Source: Oecophyllibacter saccharovorans (GTDB lineage: Bacteria; Pseudomonadota; Alphaproteobacteria; Acetobacterales; Acetobacteraceae). From it: a DNA stretch of 64,000 nucleotides. Location: NCBI RefSeq assembly GCF_006542375.1, contig NZ_CP038143.1:620001-684000 (forward strand), in the 5' to 3' direction. Below are positions 62,407 to 64,000 of the stretch, one piece after another. Within the stretch, counting starts at the first letter, position 1. The number at the start of each line of letters is the position of its first letter. The position numbers and the translations under genes are program-made. The notes below the pieces were generated by a model that saw only the letters and a program-made list of their open reading frames with translations, did no database searches and was not told the DNA's origin.

Positions 62407-64000
62407 TCAGAGAAAAGAGACGGGGTCCACGTCGACCTCGATCTTCACCCCGCCTTCTCCTCCCTGAACGCCCAGACCGTAGGTGCCGGACCAGCGGGCG
62501 CCCAGCCACTGGCGCAGCAGGGGTTGCAGGGCGATGCCGCGGCGGGTGCGCAGGAGCAGGCGCTGCCGCCAGCGGCCGCGCAACAGGGCCAGGGGGGCCG
62601 GCGCGGGGCCCAGAACCTGCACGCCCGGGCCACGGGGGGCAGATGCGGCCAGAAGGCGCGCCTGTTCCTCAGCCACCCGCTCCTGGGGCGCGCTGACGAT
62701 CACCGCGGCCAGCCGGCCGAAAGGCGGCCAGAATCCCGGTTGGCGCAGGGCGGCCTCCTGCGCCATGAACCCGTTGAAATCGTTCTTCAGCAGCGCCTGC
62801 ATCACCGGGTGCTCGCCAGCGTAGCTCTGCAGCAGCACGCGCCCGGGCCTGGTGCCGCGCCCGGCACGCCCGCCCACCTGGTGCAGGAGCTGCATCGTGC
62901 GCTCTGCTGCCCGCAGGTCGCCGCCTCCCAGCCCCAGATCGGCATCCACCACGCCCACCAGCGTCAGGTCGGGGAAGTCCCAACCCTTGGCCACCATCTG
63001 GGTGCCGATCACCAGGTTCACCTCCCCTGACGCCACCTTGTGCACGGCTTCTGCCATAGCTGCAGGGGAATCGAGCGTGTCAGAGGCCATGCACAGCAGC
63101 CGCGCCTGGGGAAAGCGCTTCTCGGCTTCCTCGCGGATGCGCTCAATGCCGGGGCCGATCGGCACCAAGGCGTGTTCCGCGCCGCAGCCGGGGCACTGCG
63201 TCGGCACAGGCTCGACATGGTCGCAGTGGTGACAGGCGAGCACGCCGCGCTTGCGGTGCTCCACCATCCAGGCCGAGCAGTTGGGGCATTCAAAACGGTG
63301 CCCGCAGGCGCGGCACAGGGTCAGCGGCGCATAACCGCGGCGGTTGAGGAACAGCATGGCCTGTTCCCCTGCCTCCAAAGCCCGGTCGACAGCCGCACTC
63401 AGCACGGGCGAGAGGAACTCACCCCGCTCAGGCCCATCGCGGCGCATGTCCACCAGGGCCGTTTCAGGCAGGCGGGCCCCGCCATGGCGCGCCGGCAGCA
63501 CAACATGGCCGTAACGCCCGTGCTCGGCATTGGCGCGCGTTTCCATCGAAGGAGTGGCTGAGGCCAGGATGACAGGCGCGCCAGCCTGGCGGCCGCGCAC
63601 CACTGCCATGTCCCGGCCGTGATAGGTCACCCCCTCTTCCTGCTTGTAAACGCTTTCATGCTCTTCATCGACCACCACCAGGCCCAGATTGCTGAAGGGC
63701 AGGAACAGGGCTGAGCGCGGCCCCACCACCACCTGGACCTGCCCTTCAGCCACCCCGCACCACACGTCACGCCGCCGCCGCGCGCCCAGCTCGGAATGCC
63801 AGACGGCTGCCTCGGCCCCGAAGCGGCGGGCAAAGCGCTCACGCCACTGGGTGGTCAGGGCGATCTCGGGCAGCAGCACCAGGACCTGCCTGCCCTGGCG
63901 CAGGGCCTCAGCCACCCCTTCGAAATAGACTTCCGTCTTGCCGGAGCCCGTAACACCTTCCAGCAGGATGACCGGGGCCGGCTTTGCGGTATCTGCAGCA
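62407..64000 (-). CDS. priA: Primosomal protein N' (helicase PriA), N-terminus off window
   Basis: PriA is the 3'-5' helicase that restarts stalled replication forks by reloading DnaB. About 530 residues are visible. They begin with Walker A (EGVTGSGKTEVYF near the right edge), then LPEIALTTQW, the DEEH box, SATPSMET and the two zinc-binding clusters (LCRACGHRFECPNC and CHHCDHVEPVPTQCPGCG). GTQMVAKGWDFPDLTLVGVVDAD and QVGGRAGRG follow. The DNA-binding N-terminal domain lies beyond the right edge. The chromosome copy is convergent with the small basic gene. Confidence 0.96.
   Translation of the reverse strand, partial: AADTAKPAPVILLEGVTGSGKTEVYFEGVAEALRQGRQVLVLLPEIALTTQWRERFARRFGAEAAVWHSELGARRRRDVWCGVAEGQVQVVVGPRSALFLPFSNLGLVVVDEEHESVYKQEEGVTYHGRDMAVVRGRQAGAPVILASATPSMETRANAEHGRYGHVVLPARHGGARLPETALVDMRRDGPERGEFLSPVLSAAVDRALEAGEQAMLFLNRRGYAPLTLCRACGHRFECPNCSAWMVEHRKRGVLACHHCDHVEPVPTQCPGCGAEHALVPIGPGIERIREEAEKRFPQARLLCMASDTLDSPAAMAEAVHKVASGEVNLVIGTQMVAKGWDFPDLTLVGVVDADLGLGGGDLRAAERTMQLLHQVGGRAGRGTRPGRVLLQSYAGEHPVMQALLKNDFNGFMAQEAALRQPGFWPPFGRLAAVIVSAPQERVAEEQARLLAASAPRGPGVQVLGPAPAPLALLRGRWRQRLLLRTRRGIALQPLLRQWLGARWSGTYGLGVQGGEGGVKIEVDVDPVSFL

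Noticed and set aside
1-64000. CRISPR arrays, IS elements, prophage and rRNA genes.
   Set aside because: No regularly spaced repeats, transposase, integrase, capsid or rRNA sequences were recognised anywhere in the window.

Overview
The window is GC-rich and carries densely packed, chromosome-type genes. It is most likely from an acetic acid bacterium (Acetobacteraceae, Alphaproteobacteria), perhaps a small-genome, insect-associated or fermentation lineage such as Bombella/Saccharibacter. That placement is an inference from gene content (accD-folC pair, tonB-exbB-exbD-exbD cluster, cytochrome bd operon, L36 sequence, general protein style), not from a search. No rRNA, IS element, integrase or CRISPR array was seen.

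Layout. 1-5.9 kb: alkB (cut by the left edge), an HdeD-like membrane protein, accD-folC, then a tandem pair of related one-TM/coiled-coil proteins of unknown function, the second strikingly AT-rich. 6-11.7 kb: dnaB, a TonB-dependent receptor behind a Zur-like palindrome, and rdgB-rph. 11.9-16.4 kb: PBP1A and prfB with an intact programmed +1 frameshift. 16.5-24.8 kb: tonB-exbB-exbD1-exbD2, a secreted TPR protein and a giant MscS-type channel with a roughly 390-residue charged insert. 24.9-32.6 kb: a Pmp3-like peptide and cydDC-cydAB followed by an extended CydX-like protein and a 32-residue membrane peptide. 32.7-38.5 kb: an amino-acid permease, the metQ-metN-metI importer and two small membrane proteins. 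38.6-43.4 kb: an S24-type repressor, a small ORF, an outer-membrane barrel protein, an MFS transporter and a hypothetical protein. 43.5-50.3 kb: tRNA-Lys, a cyclophilin, coaD and gyrA on the minus strand, then pabB-pabC. 50.3-64 kb: secreted hypotheticals, a GT8 glycosyltransferase, oligopeptidase B, an AT-rich two-gene CD-NTase/SLATT island, rpmJ, further secreted proteins and priA (cut by the right edge).

How genes work together. TonB-ExbBD would power the TonB-dependent receptor. CydDC exports thiols needed to assemble the CydAB oxidase encoded just downstream. MetQNI imports methionine. PabB-PabC make p-aminobenzoate for folate, and FolC finishes folate. PrfB and RpmJ serve translation; DnaB, PriA, GyrA and AlkB serve DNA replication and repair.

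The most notable accessory element is the minus-strand pair at 56428-58327. It encodes a SLATT two-TM protein followed one base later by a cGAS/DncV-like nucleotidyltransferase with a C-terminal AGS-C-like domain, which is the layout of a minimal CBASS-type anti-phage system. Other points worth attention are the AT-poor/AT-rich paralogue pair at 4539-5880, the MscS insert with its in-frame hexanucleotide repeat, the extended CydX plus extra micro-peptide, and the Zur-like operator.
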